A DNA stretch of 64,000 nt from Neoceratodus forsteri (taxonomy: Eukaryota; Chordata; Ceratodontiformes; Ceratodontidae). Numbering within the stretch: position 1 is the stretch's first letter; each line of letters opens with the position of its first letter. Where the stretch lies: positions 366,751,501 through 366,815,500 of the forward strand of contig CM057451.1 of the NCBI GenBank assembly GCA_016271365.2. The letters are read 5' to 3'. Made by a program: the position numbers and the translations under genes. Below the pieces are notes generated by a model. That model was not told where the DNA came from. It made no database searches and was given only the letters and a program-made list of their open reading frames with translations. Of this stretch, positions 11,067 through 21,391 are shown in pieces.

Positions 11067-12640
11067 ATGGGGATAATAAAAACTGCCATCACAGAGGTAA
11101 CAAGCATTTGTGTGAAGCAAATAAACAAAACAAAACAATGTAAGAAACCACTATGGTTCTCAAAGGGGGTGGCAGTGAAGGTTCAAGAGAAAAAGAAAGC
11201 ATTCAGAAAGTACAAGGAATTACAGAAGGAGCAGGACAGAGAATTGTATCAGTTAAAGCAAAAGGAAGCTGGGAAGGCAGTCAGAACAGCAAAGGCCCGA
11301 ACTGAGGAAAAGATAGCCAACTCAGTTAAGAAGGGGGATAAAACCTTTTTTAGGTACATCAGGGAGCGATAGTGAGGCTTAATAAAGGGGGGGGTTGGGC
11401 AGAGGGTGACGGTGAAAAGGCAGAGATAGTAAACAAATATTTTTGCTCAGTATTTACAAATGAAGAGGGGGAGGTACCTAAAACAAACAATAGAAACACT
11501 CTGGATATAGAAGTTGATACCAGCCCATTTACAGAAGAAAGGGTTCTGAAAGAACTCTTAAAACTGAAGGTGGACAAAGCAATGGGGCCTGATGGGATTC
11601 ATCCCAGAATTCTAAAAGAACTAAGGGTAGAACTAGTGACACCACTGATTACACTCTTTAACAAATCATGGGAGGATGGGGTGGTACCTGAGGACTGGAG
11701 GAGGGCAGATGTGATTCCCCTTCACAAAAGTGGGAGCAGGGCAGAAGCAGGCTACAGACCTGTTAATTTAACCTCAGTGATAGGGAAAATGATGGAATCA
11801 CTTCTGAAGGAAAGAACTGTTGAGTGCCTAGAGGCCAGAGGGGCACAGGACCCAAGGCAGCATGGATTCACAGCGGGAAGGTCATGCCAGAAGAATCTAA
11901 TAGATTTCTTTGACTGGGTGACCAAAGTAGTAGATCAGGGAGGGGCTGCGGACATGGCCTACCTAGACTTTAGCAAGGCATTTGACTCAGTCCCACACAA
12001 AAGATTAATATACAAGTTAGCCAGCCTGGAAGTGGGTCCCAAGATGATTGCCTGGGTAAAGAATTGGCTGGAGAACAGGACACAGAGGGTAATAGTAAAT
12101 GGAGTCCACTCTGAAGAGAGGGGTTACTAGTGGGTACCGTGAGGTTCAGTATTAGGACCGGTCCTCTTCAATGTCTTTATGCGACATTGCAGAGGGACTA
12201 GAAGGAAAGTATGTCTCTTTGCAGATGACACAAAGATCTGCAACAGAGTTGATGCACAAGGAGGGTGGAAAGGATGAGAAGGGACTTGGCAAGGTTAGAG
12301 GAATGGTCAAATGTATGGCAGCTTAGATTCAATGCTAAGAAGCAAGGTAATGCACCTGGGAAACAAAACCCAGGAGAAGAGTACACAATGGGGTGAAATA
12401 CTAACAACAACAAAAATGGAAAGGGACCTGGGGGTAGTCATATCAGATGACTTAAAGGTGGGCAAGCAATGTGAGAGGGCAGCAAGGAGGGCTGGGGGGA
12501 TACTGGGATGCATAGGGAGAGGCATCACCAGTAGAAAACAGGAAGTTGTTATCCCTCTGTACAGACAGCTGGTGAGACCCCATCTGGAGTACTGTGTGCA
12601 GTTTTGGAGACCCAATCTCCGAAGGACATAGACAAGATGG
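11067..12640 (+). pseudogene. LINE ORF2 reverse transcriptase
   Basis: The longest frame (11372-12130, 252 codons) includes KAMGPDGIHPRILKELR (RT motif 1), EDWRRADVIPLHKSG, GYRPVNLTSVIGKMME, QHGFTAGRSCQKNL, and YLDFSKAFDSVPHKRL (motif A). A stop at 12128-12130 precedes the PQGS-type motif, and the active site FADD (12218-12229) is in a different frame. The thumb and C-terminus continue at 12311-12631 (KMERDLGVVISDDLKVG, RPHLEYCVQFW). The upstream frame 11067-11372 is the basic linker. Several single-base frame changes make it a pseudogene. Confidence 0.85.
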
Positions 12641-12839
12641 AAGCTGTCCAGAGGAGGGCAACTAAAATGGCAGGGTCTGCACCAGAAGACATATGAAGAG
12701 AGACTAAAGGAGCTTAATATGTATAGCCTCGAGGAAAGGAGGAGAGGGGGACATGATAGAAACTTTCAAGTACCTCAAGGGAATCAACAAAGTCCAAGAG
12801 GTAGCATCTTTCAAAAAAGAGGTGTGAAGAACAAGGGGC

Positions 12840-13128
12840 ACAATTTGAAGATTGCGGGGGCTCAGAGGTAATGTAAGAAGTATTTTCTTACAGAGAGGGT
12901 TGTGGATGCATGGAACAGCCTTCGGAGGAGGTTGTAGAGTCAAAAACAGTGGTTGAATTCAAGCATGCATGGGACAGTCATAAGGCAATTCTAGGGGGTG
13001 GGGTAGAAAGAAGTAGGTTGCTGGTTAACTAGGATCTGCAGCTTATTCATTATGTAGGGAAATGGGCAGAATGGGTGGGCCAAGCAGTCCTTATCTGCCG
13101 TCAAATTCTATGTTTCTATGTCTTGCAT
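12840..13128 (+). repeat. LINE 3' tail
   Basis: Contains GTTGTGGATGCATGGAACAG and ends GGGTGGGCCAAGC then CTTATCTGCCGTCA and CTATGTTTCTATG. Shared with 16835-17098 and, more distantly, 20160-20405. Confidence 0.8.
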
Positions 13129-13234
13129 GCAAATATGAGAAAAAAGAATCATGCTTCTGTCAGAATGCTGCAGAATATACTGTGGCAAACCAAAACACAC
13201 TCAGCGTGTCCAAGAAATAGCTAATCCCAAGCAC

Positions 13235-13400
13235 CAAAACAACAACAAATGGAAAAACACTTGCTGGGATACTCTGGACTACAATGCTAGAAATATACAT
13301 TGGTGCATCAAGAAATAGGCGTTTCTTGATGCACCAATAAATATTTCTAGCATTGTAATCTAGTGTGTCCCAGCAAATGCTTTTCAATGTTGTTACTGTT
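13235..13400. repeat. Foldback element (long imperfect hairpin)
   Basis: Arms meet around 13318: TTGGTGCATCAAGAAA is followed after six bases by TTTCTTGATGCACCAA, and pairing continues outward (CTAGAAATAT with ATATTTCTAG; TGCTGGGA with TCCCAGCA). About 80 bases per arm. It fits a MITE-like foldback or an RNA hairpin. Confidence 0.7.
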
Positions 13401-13554
13401 CTGCAGAACATACTGTATAGCACTAATAATTGGTACAGGCTGTGTGAGGACTGAAACCATCAAGCCGCTGGCGAAAGGAAATGTAATATTATGTACCTAT
13501 GCTTTTTAATTTTTTAACTTTCTTTCTCTCTCTCCCTGACTGGAACTCTCTCAG

Positions 13555-14060
13555 ACTTGCCCACTGGCCGGTCCGCTCTACCACCCGCTGTGCCTCCCGT
13601 CATCTTCAGAGATATTACGACTCTCCGGGGATGCGGGCCCTACAGCCCTGGAGAAATCGACGGGAGACCAGCACTGGACGTGTGGCGGCAGCGCTGGGAG
13701 AAGTCGTCGCCTACCCAACTGTGGAGGGCTTTTTGCCCTCTTGTTACGCTCTCCACACCCCCCCGTTCGTGGTGCCCGTTCCCTGACTTCTTCGGCGCAT
13801 GGCCACCCTGCCGGCATCAGGCCACGCTGTATACATGCAGCCCAGCGCTCTACGGTGTCCCCAGTCTCCACCAGAGCGCCGAACTCCCAAACACCCTCCC
13901 CCCCGGGGACAGGAGAGCAGCCCTGCAGGCGCTCAATCCGATCCCTCCCCTGCCGACCCCCAGCACCCGAGCTCGCTCCCGAACCCGGGTCGCTGGCGTG
14001 GCACGAGGTGTGGCATCCAGCGCCTCAACCCTCAGCACCACCGGGCCGGCCTATGTACCT
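13555..14060 (-). mobile_element. tRNA-headed SINE copy
   Basis: Read on minus: head from about 14060 (GGCGCTGGATGCCACACC, then GACCCGGGTTCGGGAGCGAG as B-box-like part), body GGGGGTCGGCAGGGGAGGG and GCTCTCCTGTCCCC. Same family as 7610-7940 and 58850-59285. The lower end is uncertain. Confidence 0.6.
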
Positions 14061-14459
14061 ATGCTTGAGCATGATACTTAGGCAAAACATAAAAATTGTG
14101 CACTACTGTGTTGGGCTCTAAAATGTTAAGAAACCCTTTGCTGATATGATTCACAAGACACTTTTAGGTGACTGTGTAATGCGGGAAGTGAGAGCAGTAA
14201 AATGAAACACCATATGCATGGAACCGTGATCCCACAGAGGGACACACAGCTTGGTTGTGCGTTCAGTAATGCGGACTGGAATGTTAACACAGTATATAAA
14301 ATAACTAACTAATGTTACTGTTTATGGGAACAGAAGAATTAATATATCGTATGACAGCAAGCAAGAACTCTGTACTCCTAACAATACAGTTTACTAGGTC
14401 AGTAGTCTATAAGGCCATTTGTGTTCCTAAAAAAGAAGCCTGTTCCTCTTATCTTATGT

Positions 14460-14845
14460 ATCTTGGCACTAGTAATGTGGACATTTTTAAGGAGAGTATA
14501 ATTCAGAAGACTGTTCATTAAAAATACACTAGAACTCACAGACTGTTACAATATTGCTCTTTCATTTGGAAGCAATGAAATCAGACTGCAGCAGAAACGT
14601 CATTTCTACAGTAATCACAGACATGGTGGTAACAATTGCCTTTATTTTTTTTTTTTAATTACTCTTCACACAACAGGCAAAACATCCTGATGAAGTGGTC
14701 AGTAGCACTGGAGTATGAAGTGCTGATATGCTGTTTGCCTATAAACTGTGTTTAAAATACAAATATCTAAAACTTCAACCAGTGAAGTGAGTATGTCCGT
14801 TTCTCCACTGTGTTGGTCTAGTTTGCTTGGAGGTTTGTACAGCAG
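14460..14845 (+). repeat. Unknown interspersed repeat, direct copy
   Basis: Homologous in opposite orientation to 9255-9640; no reading frame of note. Confidence 0.7.
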
Positions 14846-15099
14846 ATCGCTCCTGGTCTCTGATTTAATTTCCTAGGTGTAGGAGAGTCAGACTGATTAT
14901 TGTGATTCTGGAAATCTATCCAGGATACTAGTATAGAAGCTTTTAACCACACTCCATCCCAATGACAAATGAGTTCCAAAATAAAAACAATTTAAGTGGG
15001 AGTAGTCACTGGGCTGTCACATCAGACTTGGACACAGGAAAAAATCGTCACACGGATGGTTTAAAATCACCATTTTATTTATTTTTTCTTATTTATTTG

Positions 15100-15560
15100 T
15101 CCCCTGATGACCACCCCCCCCCAATCACTGCCACTGGGCAACATGCCGGCCATCACCTCTCGCCAGTTGAGGTGCCAGCTGGCCCAGAGCAGCGGGGAGA
15201 CCAGCTTCATCCTGCCAGTCGGCTTGTTTTCTCCTCCAACTTTGTCCCACCCCCCTAGCGTGGAGCCAAGGCGTGCAATGATGCCAATGGCTGAGCCGTG
15301 CATGCTTCCGTACGTGACACGCCGGGTGTCTTGTTCAGCTCTGCCCCCGCCCTTGTGTGGGTCCGCTGCGCTGGCCCCCAGCCACCACTAGCGGCAAGTG
15401 AAGCAGCGGAATCCGTCCCCACCCCTCCCAGGGAGAGGAGAGCTGTCCTCTGGATACTCGATCCTCTCCCTCCACAGCTGACCCCCGGTGACCCGCTCGC
15501 ACTGCGAACACAGGTTGCCGGCAAGGCAGGAAGTAAGGCATGACGCCACAACCTGGCACC
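15100..15560 (-). mobile_element. tRNA-headed SINE copy, diverged
   Basis: Minus-strand body words GGGGGTCAGCTGTGGAGGG and GACAGCTCTCCTCTCCC match the other SINE copies. The head near 15540 is worn. Confidence 0.5.
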
Positions 15561-15628
15561 ATTTCATTTAAAAAAAAACAAAAAACTATGCTGTCTATCT
15601 TGATCACCATATATATTAGATACCAACC

Positions 15629-15653
15629 TTTCGTAGCTGTATCACCTCCTCAG
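15629..15653 (-). ncRNA. Hammerhead-ribozyme-like core motif
   Basis: Minus strand reads CTGAGGA, a short possible stem, then GAAA. These are the two conserved strands of a hammerhead core with one extra purine after CTGAGGA. The stem is weak (about 3 pairs) and no cleavage-site strand was located, so activity is not claimed. Similar motifs occur at 59658-59682 and 60376-60397. Confidence 0.25.
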
Positions 15654-15668
15654 GGCAATGGTCCAAAG

Positions 15669-17460
15669 ATGTAAATTAAGTACCTACCGTAATTCTTGAT
15701 CTTTCTGTTTATCTTCACCATTCATCACTGGTGGATTCCAGCCTAAGGCGCAGGACACCGTGGGAAGCTTTTGCTTTTAGAAAAAGCTTTTCTGCTACAG
15801 AAGGAGGGATGACATTGGGAATGGCGCCGCCCTTGAGGCCGACGCATTAGGTAGCACTCGCAGGTTGGCCAGTAACCGTCATCCCCCTCCACTACCTCAG
15901 TTCTGCTCACCAAAGAGGAAGACAGCAAAGAGAAGACAAGGGTGGAGGGTGAGCAAGGAAGCCAGAAGGGACAGTAAAATGAAAAGATATAAACTGAAAA
16001 AGGATAAGCTGACGAGAAAAAACAGATTCTTAAGGAAACTGAAGCCTACCTTGGTGTGGGTTATGGTCCCAACCCCTGGGCAGAAAGATAAGGAAGAGGA
16101 AAGAATGAAGAAAGAAGATGAAGAATGAGGACTGAAGAGGAAAGAGGAGACGACAACGTAGAGGGAGGATGGAGCATACCTCTACCCCCCAGAACCCTTG
16201 TGGACCGGACTCTTTTAGTGACCGGTTTCACCAACATGTGAAACAAAAATAGCCTTAAGGGTATCCTTTTTTTTTTTTTTTTGAGAGCTCCAAGGCATCC
16301 CAAAAGGAAAGGGATAAATCCATATCCACAGAGCGGAAGACAGCAGACCTGCCAACAGGTCAACAGTCTCCCAGAGGTCCACAGGGAGGATACCAGGATC
16401 TACCGCATGCTCTCCTCTTCCTTTTCAAGGTAAAGGAATGAAAAAGGGCAGCCCAAAAATCAAAGATCACCTTGGTGCCCAAGGAGACCCAGGGTGGTAA
16501 AGGATAAATTCCTAATACATAACACCACCAGGGAGTTGCTATATCAGGTCAGGACCTCAAGTAGGTTCTCCCAACCTGAATCTCAAGAATTAAGACCATA
16601 ACAAGGAGACTCGAATGAAACCCTGTTGGGAGTTAGAAAGTTAAAAAGTCAAGTGATAAAGGATCTCCAGGCCCCTAGGTCCTGCAGAAGGACAAAGAGA
16701 ATCACCCCACCGGAGGTGGGGGAAGTCCACAGTAGATCTCAAGAGAGACCTGAAGACTGTCTGCTGAGAAAGAGGGCCCCAGGTTAGCACTTGTAAGAAG
16801 TTAGAGGGGGGACGGCTCAGGAAGTTAGAGGGAGGACGGCTCAGAGGTAATGTGAGGAAGTATTTTTTACGGAGAGGGTTGTGGATGCATGGAACAGCCT
16901 TCCTGAGGAGGTTGTGGAGTCAAAAACAGTGGTGGAATTCGAGAATGCATGGGACAGGCATAAGGTAATTCTAGCGGGTAGAGGTAGGAAGAAGTAGGCT
17001 GTTGGTTAGCTAGGATCTGAAGCTTATCCACTAGGTAGGGAAATGGGCAGACTGGGTGGGCCAAGCGATCCTTATCTGCCGTCAAATTCTATGTATCTAA
17101 AGGGTCCAAAGCCCTTATTTGCCCTCCCCCAAACCCACCAGGTGGGTCCCTGTTGCTTCAGAGAAGTGGCAGGAGGCCAAGAGGTACCAGTGGGACTCTG
17201 CCCACAATTGGCCTCATGGGGGTGGGGGTAAGCAGGGAGGAGGCACTGCCCAGAGGCTGAGGCCCAAGAGGGGATGGAGGGTGGGAAGCTGTTATGAATG
17301 AAGATATACAGGAAGATCAAGAATTACAGTAGGTACATAATTTACATAGTTTCCCTGTATCAATCTTCACCATTCATCACTGGTGGGTGAGTACCAAGCC
17401 CACAAAGTGGATCGATACCTCCCTGAAGGCAGCACTGCCTTCACCACCACATGGGGGGGC
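15669..17460 (-). mobile_element. DIRS fragment E2 (3' end of a non-autonomous copy)
   Basis: Right ITR from 15669 (GTACCTACCGTAATTCTTGA, then ATCTTCACCATTCATCACTG) and an ICR at about 17290-17385 in which the reverse complements of both edges meet. The flank at 17258-17290 (CTGAGGCCCAAGAGG) matches the flank of E4's ICR, so E2 belongs to the E4/E5 family in the opposite orientation. It is cut off beyond about 17460, and a LINE tail interrupts it at 16835-17098. No RT or recombinase motifs are seen. Confidence 0.65.
16835..17098 (+). mobile_element. 5'-truncated CR1/L3-like LINE tail
   Basis: About 265 bases closely matching the 3' tail at 12840-13128, ending CTTATCTGCCGTCAAATTC then CTATGTATC. 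A short tandem duplication of a GGACGGCTCAG-type segment lies at its left edge (16803-16842). Confidence 0.8.
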
Positions 17461-18470
17461 ATGAGGGGGGAGGACACATCACGGGTCTGCCCAACCAGTT
17501 ACTGCTGAGAGCCAGCATGGGTCTCCTGGCCAGGAGCAGGCTAGTGCAAGCCAGCGAACCTCACGCATCGGAGGCCCCCCTCACCCCCGCACCGCCAAAC
17601 CCCGCAAGGCCAGTAGACAAATCAAAACAGTCTAAAAGTCAAGACACACACCATTTAAACAGCCTCAGCCTGACTGACTGCTACATACAGCACAGCTCTT
17701 ATCCTTGTCCTTCACCTTTCAGCATGTTAAAATGGAAAAAAAAATACTAAAGCAGAAGCAGCCCGGCGGCAGCATCACATACCTAAGTTGCTCAGCTTCG
17801 GTAATCGGTAGTTCCTTCGCCTTCTCCTCATCTCCACTCCATCCTGTAGTGTGCTGTGCGCCGTATTTGTTTCTTTTTGCCTAATCCGCCCTGGCTTCGC
17901 TATTCTATGCTGCTGCCCGAAACCGGGGCCCACCGCCGCCTGCCTGAGTGATTTCCCCCAAGTAAGTGGCAACTCAGAAGTCAGAAGAACGTTGAACTCA
18001 GTCACTGGTGGTGGCAATGGCAAGGCAAGTTGAAGTAGAGAACCGCAAGTTGCGACCAGCACACAAAGAAGTTAGGGGGCCCCGCCGATCTCTCAGCTGC
18101 TCGCACACACACAAAAAAAAATTATTCTGCCCACGTGTTGTGCATGCACCTCCTGCCCTCTTATTTGTCCTGTCCACAGTCAGAGCCTGTCTGAGACTGA
18201 AAGCATGTTGTTTCCACATGTTCCCCCTATATGCTGCACATCATGGTGACGTGGAGGAGCACTTGGAGCCAATCACAGGGCTCCACTCAGTCCCTTGCTA
18301 TTATTTGCACCTCCTCCCCCTCGGACCTGAAACATTTGGTCCCCACTCAGGTCCGTGACAGCTCCATAAAGATGATTCCTTCGGCGCTCTTGGAGCTATT
18401 CAGCCGAGGACTAGTTCCAGAGCATCAGAGAGAATCTGAGCCTGTATAAGTTGCTTTATCGCAACTTGGA
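17461..18470. other. Unassigned, partly GC-rich
   Basis: No recognised gene. 17760-18115 is GC-rich with short frames that show no family motif. Presumed intron or unrecognised repeat. Confidence 0.35.
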
Positions 18471-18474
18471 GGAG

Positions 18475-18560
18475 CTGGAGAGAGAGAGAGAGAGAGAGAG
18501 ACAGAGTCGGACTCGGAGAGTCGAGAGAGAGAGAGAGAGAGGAGAGAACACCGCCGTGAG
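18475..18560. repeat. GA-rich simple repeat
   Basis: Two GA runs separated by a short unique segment. Confidence 0.9.
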
Positions 18561-19009
18561 AGAGAGCTCAGAGAGAAGACCACCACTGTCTACAGACTGC
18601 ATCTACTGCATCTGAAGCCACAGCCAGCCAACTAGTAGCCACTACCTGGTTCCTGATCAGGTTGATCTTGAGTACTGCTGCCAGCCTGCCGTTATCCTCG
18701 CCGCACCTCCCGATACAGCCCTCGGTGCTACATAGTGTCCTCAGTACTGCTTGCTGTGCTGACTGCTGTGCTGTCTCTGTAAATCATTTATTTCTTTTAA
18801 GCTCAGCAGCAGCTGGCCAGAAGACCACAAATCCAGTGTCTGTACTACTGGTGCCCGGATTTGAGGAGACTTACACCTACAGAGACCAAGTTTTCTTCTT
18901 AGGTATGTATATCTGCTTGACTTCAATGCTTGTGCTAAATTAAATGCTGTCACTCAGTGTATTATACTGATATTGCCTGCAGTTAATTAAGGTAAGGATA
19001 GTTTGGAAT
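18561..19009. other. Unassigned
   Basis: No family motif seen; short frames only. Confidence 0.35.
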
Positions 19010-19113
19010 GGGAGATGAGATGGCTGTTAAAGCCAAGAGGGTTCTGCTGCTCTGTGTCTATGCAGTACCCTCTTGGCTTTAACAGTCAGTCAGTAGCAGC
19101 CATCTCATCTCCC
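19010..19113. repeat. Inverted-repeat hairpin
   Basis: CTGTTAAAGCCAAGAGGGT (19024-19042) is perfectly complementary to 19067-19085, and GGGAGATGAGATGGCT (19010-19025) to 19098-19113. The loop is 24 bases and a 12-base insert offsets the right arm. Could be a MITE or a stem-loop RNA. Confidence 0.8.
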
Positions 19114-19969
19114 AAGCGGCTTGCTTGCTTTAGATGAGGTTACTAACAATTGAGATCCGGGTTTTGCAGTGTGTTTTTGTTCTTACGTAGGTACTGAGAT
19201 GGGATAAGTCTGGACAGGCAATTCTAGGGGTAGGAGGAAATAGTGTTTAGCACACCTTTCATGGCTCCAGGGTGGAACACCAAGCTATATTCAGAAATAT
19301 TAATATGGCTCTAGCATTAATGACTTTTTTTACATGTATGTCAGTTTTTTAATTGACCAGGTTGTTCTCTATGGAACATTAATTGGGTTAGTTATGGTAA
19401 AATTAAATGTTAACCCTGGAGGTTATGTTCCTCAGTACAGGCCACTGTCCCTCACAATGGGAGTAAAAGGCAAAATGTGGGAGTCACATATAGTAGGACC
19501 AGGGCTAAATGGGGAATGCCTGCAGACTGGATGGGCTGTAGGTCTTTTTCTTCCATCATTGCCTGTTTCTAGGAATCTCACTGTGGAAATAGATGCTTTC
19601 CTGTTCATAAAGTGTGCTATTCATTGTGAAACACAGATTACTATAAATTTCTGCTTTGGTGTACAATGCTGAGCAGCATGCACCTGCAGCACTCGATCAT
19701 GTGGGACAGGGGGTTGTGAGTGTATATAAAAGGAGGAACTGTTAAGGTATGCTGTTCAAGGACATTGTCTCATGCTAGGCAGTTGGCAATAATTGAATTC
19801 AGATACCCTACACTATAAAAAACTGTTAAGAAATGTTTTGAGGTATAAAGAAATTGCTAGTTACTGTAAATCCTACTTTGCGAAGTGGTATTGGATCTAA
19901 TAATAGTGGCTATACCATGCACTGTAGTGACCCATTATAAACAAGCAAAAGGTGGTATATGGTTATATA
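19114..19969. other. Unassigned
   Basis: One 112-codon frame at 19334-19672 without recognisable domains. A TATATAAAAGG word at 19723-19733 has no supporting promoter context. Confidence 0.35.
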
Positions 19970-20405
19970 GAGCTGGCCTAGTGGTGAGGAGGGTTGAGGT
20001 GCTGGACGCCACATCTCTCGGAAAGCTGGTGACCCGGGTTCAGGAATGAGCCCAGGCCATCAGGGATTGGCAAGGGAGGGAGAGCACTGAGCATCCGAAG
20101 GACAGCTCTTCTCTCCTGGGAGGGAGGGGGTCCACATTCTGTGCTTGACTGGCCTCTGGTAACGTGAGGAAGAATTTCTTCACAGAACGGGTGGTGGACA
20201 AGTGGAACACCTTGCCAGAGGAAGTGGTGGGGGCTGAAACAATCACAGGATTTAAGAATGCATGGGATAGATATAAAGGAATTCTGGAGGTCAGGGGTAA
20301 GGGGCAACAGACTTCTAGGAAAACATAAACTGAACTTACAAGCTCAAATGGGCGGACTGGGTGGGCCATAGCAGGCCCTTATCTGCTGACACTGACTACG
20401 TATCT
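19970..20405 (+). mobile_element. tRNA-SINE with LINE-derived 3' tail
   Basis: Head: GAGCTGGCCTAGTGGTGAGG includes TGGCCTAGTGG, which fits the pol III A box, and GACCCGGGTTCAGGAATGAG carries a B-box-like GGTTCAGGAA. Body to about 20160. The tail 20160-20405 resembles the CR1/L3-like LINE end: GTGAGGAAGAATTTCTTCAC, then GAATGCATGGGATAG, then GGGTGGGCCATAGCAGG and CTTATCTGC. This head-body-tail plan is how many SINEs borrow a partner LINE's RT. Confidence 0.7.
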
Positions 20406-21391
20406 ATGGTTGTATCCAAAAATGAGTACACTCAGGATATTGTAGTATGCCCCAGTACAGCACTGGAAGATCTAGCAAACAGGGCAAGGGAGGTAATAAC
20501 TTGTAAGTGACAGAGCATGGATGCCCATGGCAAAATATCTGTTAAGTCACTACTGTGAGCATACTGTAGAAGTTTAAAATTCCGTATTATGATGTCCGTA
20601 GACTTACAACAGAAGGCAACGCTATGCTACTAGCAGCACTGGCATTACATCTCAGGAGTTTTGGGAACTACTGGTGCTTCTGGGGTTTGTCTTTAAATTT
20701 GCATACCCTTCCTATTTTAAGTCGATAACTGTGTAAGAGGTACAGGAGCTTATTTCAAAGCTATGGATGCTGAGCACTGGCAACCCTCCCATGTAATTCC
20801 AACATAAATGTAAAAGAATGTTGTAAGGTGCAAGGCTTTAATTATTGTATTGTAAGGGGTAGTACAGTATACTGCCTTTACATTCGGTTCTCTTTAAGGC
20901 TCAGCTTCTAAAGTCCATGTGGCAGAGAAAGTTTAAAAGCTGTGTAGTGAGTCTATACTAAAGGAGTTGTTCAGTATTTGCAGTCAGAAGTCTGCAAGGC
21001 TGTCAAAAGTGTAAAAGGCAGTCAATTCTGCTTTGTTCCCTATTAGAGCCTACTGCATGCTATAGAAGTCTTTTCATAGTAAATCAAAATAGGCGTGTTA
21101 CTAATGGAGAATGTATTGTGACAAATAAAATTCTGCGTGAGGATTTTATTTCTCTTGCTGTCTCGTGCTGTGGTTCACAAGGGCTAGAGGCTTACCCATT
21201 TTTGGGGCCAGTGATGGGGCGGGGGGTAAGGGTGCACTAACTTGTTTGCCATATCAGTAGTAGCACCTCTCTCATTTAGAGTTTGAATGAGCAAGTGTGA
21301 GTAGCTACCATTGGATAAGGTTTGTAAAGAAAGATTGGCTGGGGCTGGGGCCTACACCTCAGTTATGCTTATTTTGGGTTGCTGTTATATA
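20406..21391. other. Unassigned
   Basis: No gene or repeat family recognised; presumed intron. Confidence 0.35.

Larger units (their letters stand above)
9897..13128 (+). mobile_element. CR1/L3-like LINE, 5'-truncated
   Basis: A non-LTR retrotransposon with the end of ORF1, an apurinic-type endonuclease, an RT and a 3' tail ending in CTATGTTTCTATGTC-type repeats, typical of CR1-clade LINEs. ORF2 is split into several frames, so the copy is dead as read. A second copy of the endonuclease part lies at 30693-31397, and its 3' tail resembles 16835-17098 and 20160-20405. Confidence 0.85.

Noticed and set aside
15865..16128. 87-codon Lys/Arg-rich frame inside E2
   Set aside because: Low-complexity purine-rich sequence; no gag core or Cys/His module.
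18200..18950. Possible LTR and leader around the GA repeat
   Set aside because: No matched ends, target duplication or primer-binding pairing could be shown.
19334..19672. 112-codon open frame
   Set aside because: Hydrophobic but without recognised motifs; length is not unusual for noncoding DNA of this size.
19723..19733. TATA-box-like word TATATAAAAGG
   Set aside because: AT-rich intron background and no downstream gene or start-site context.
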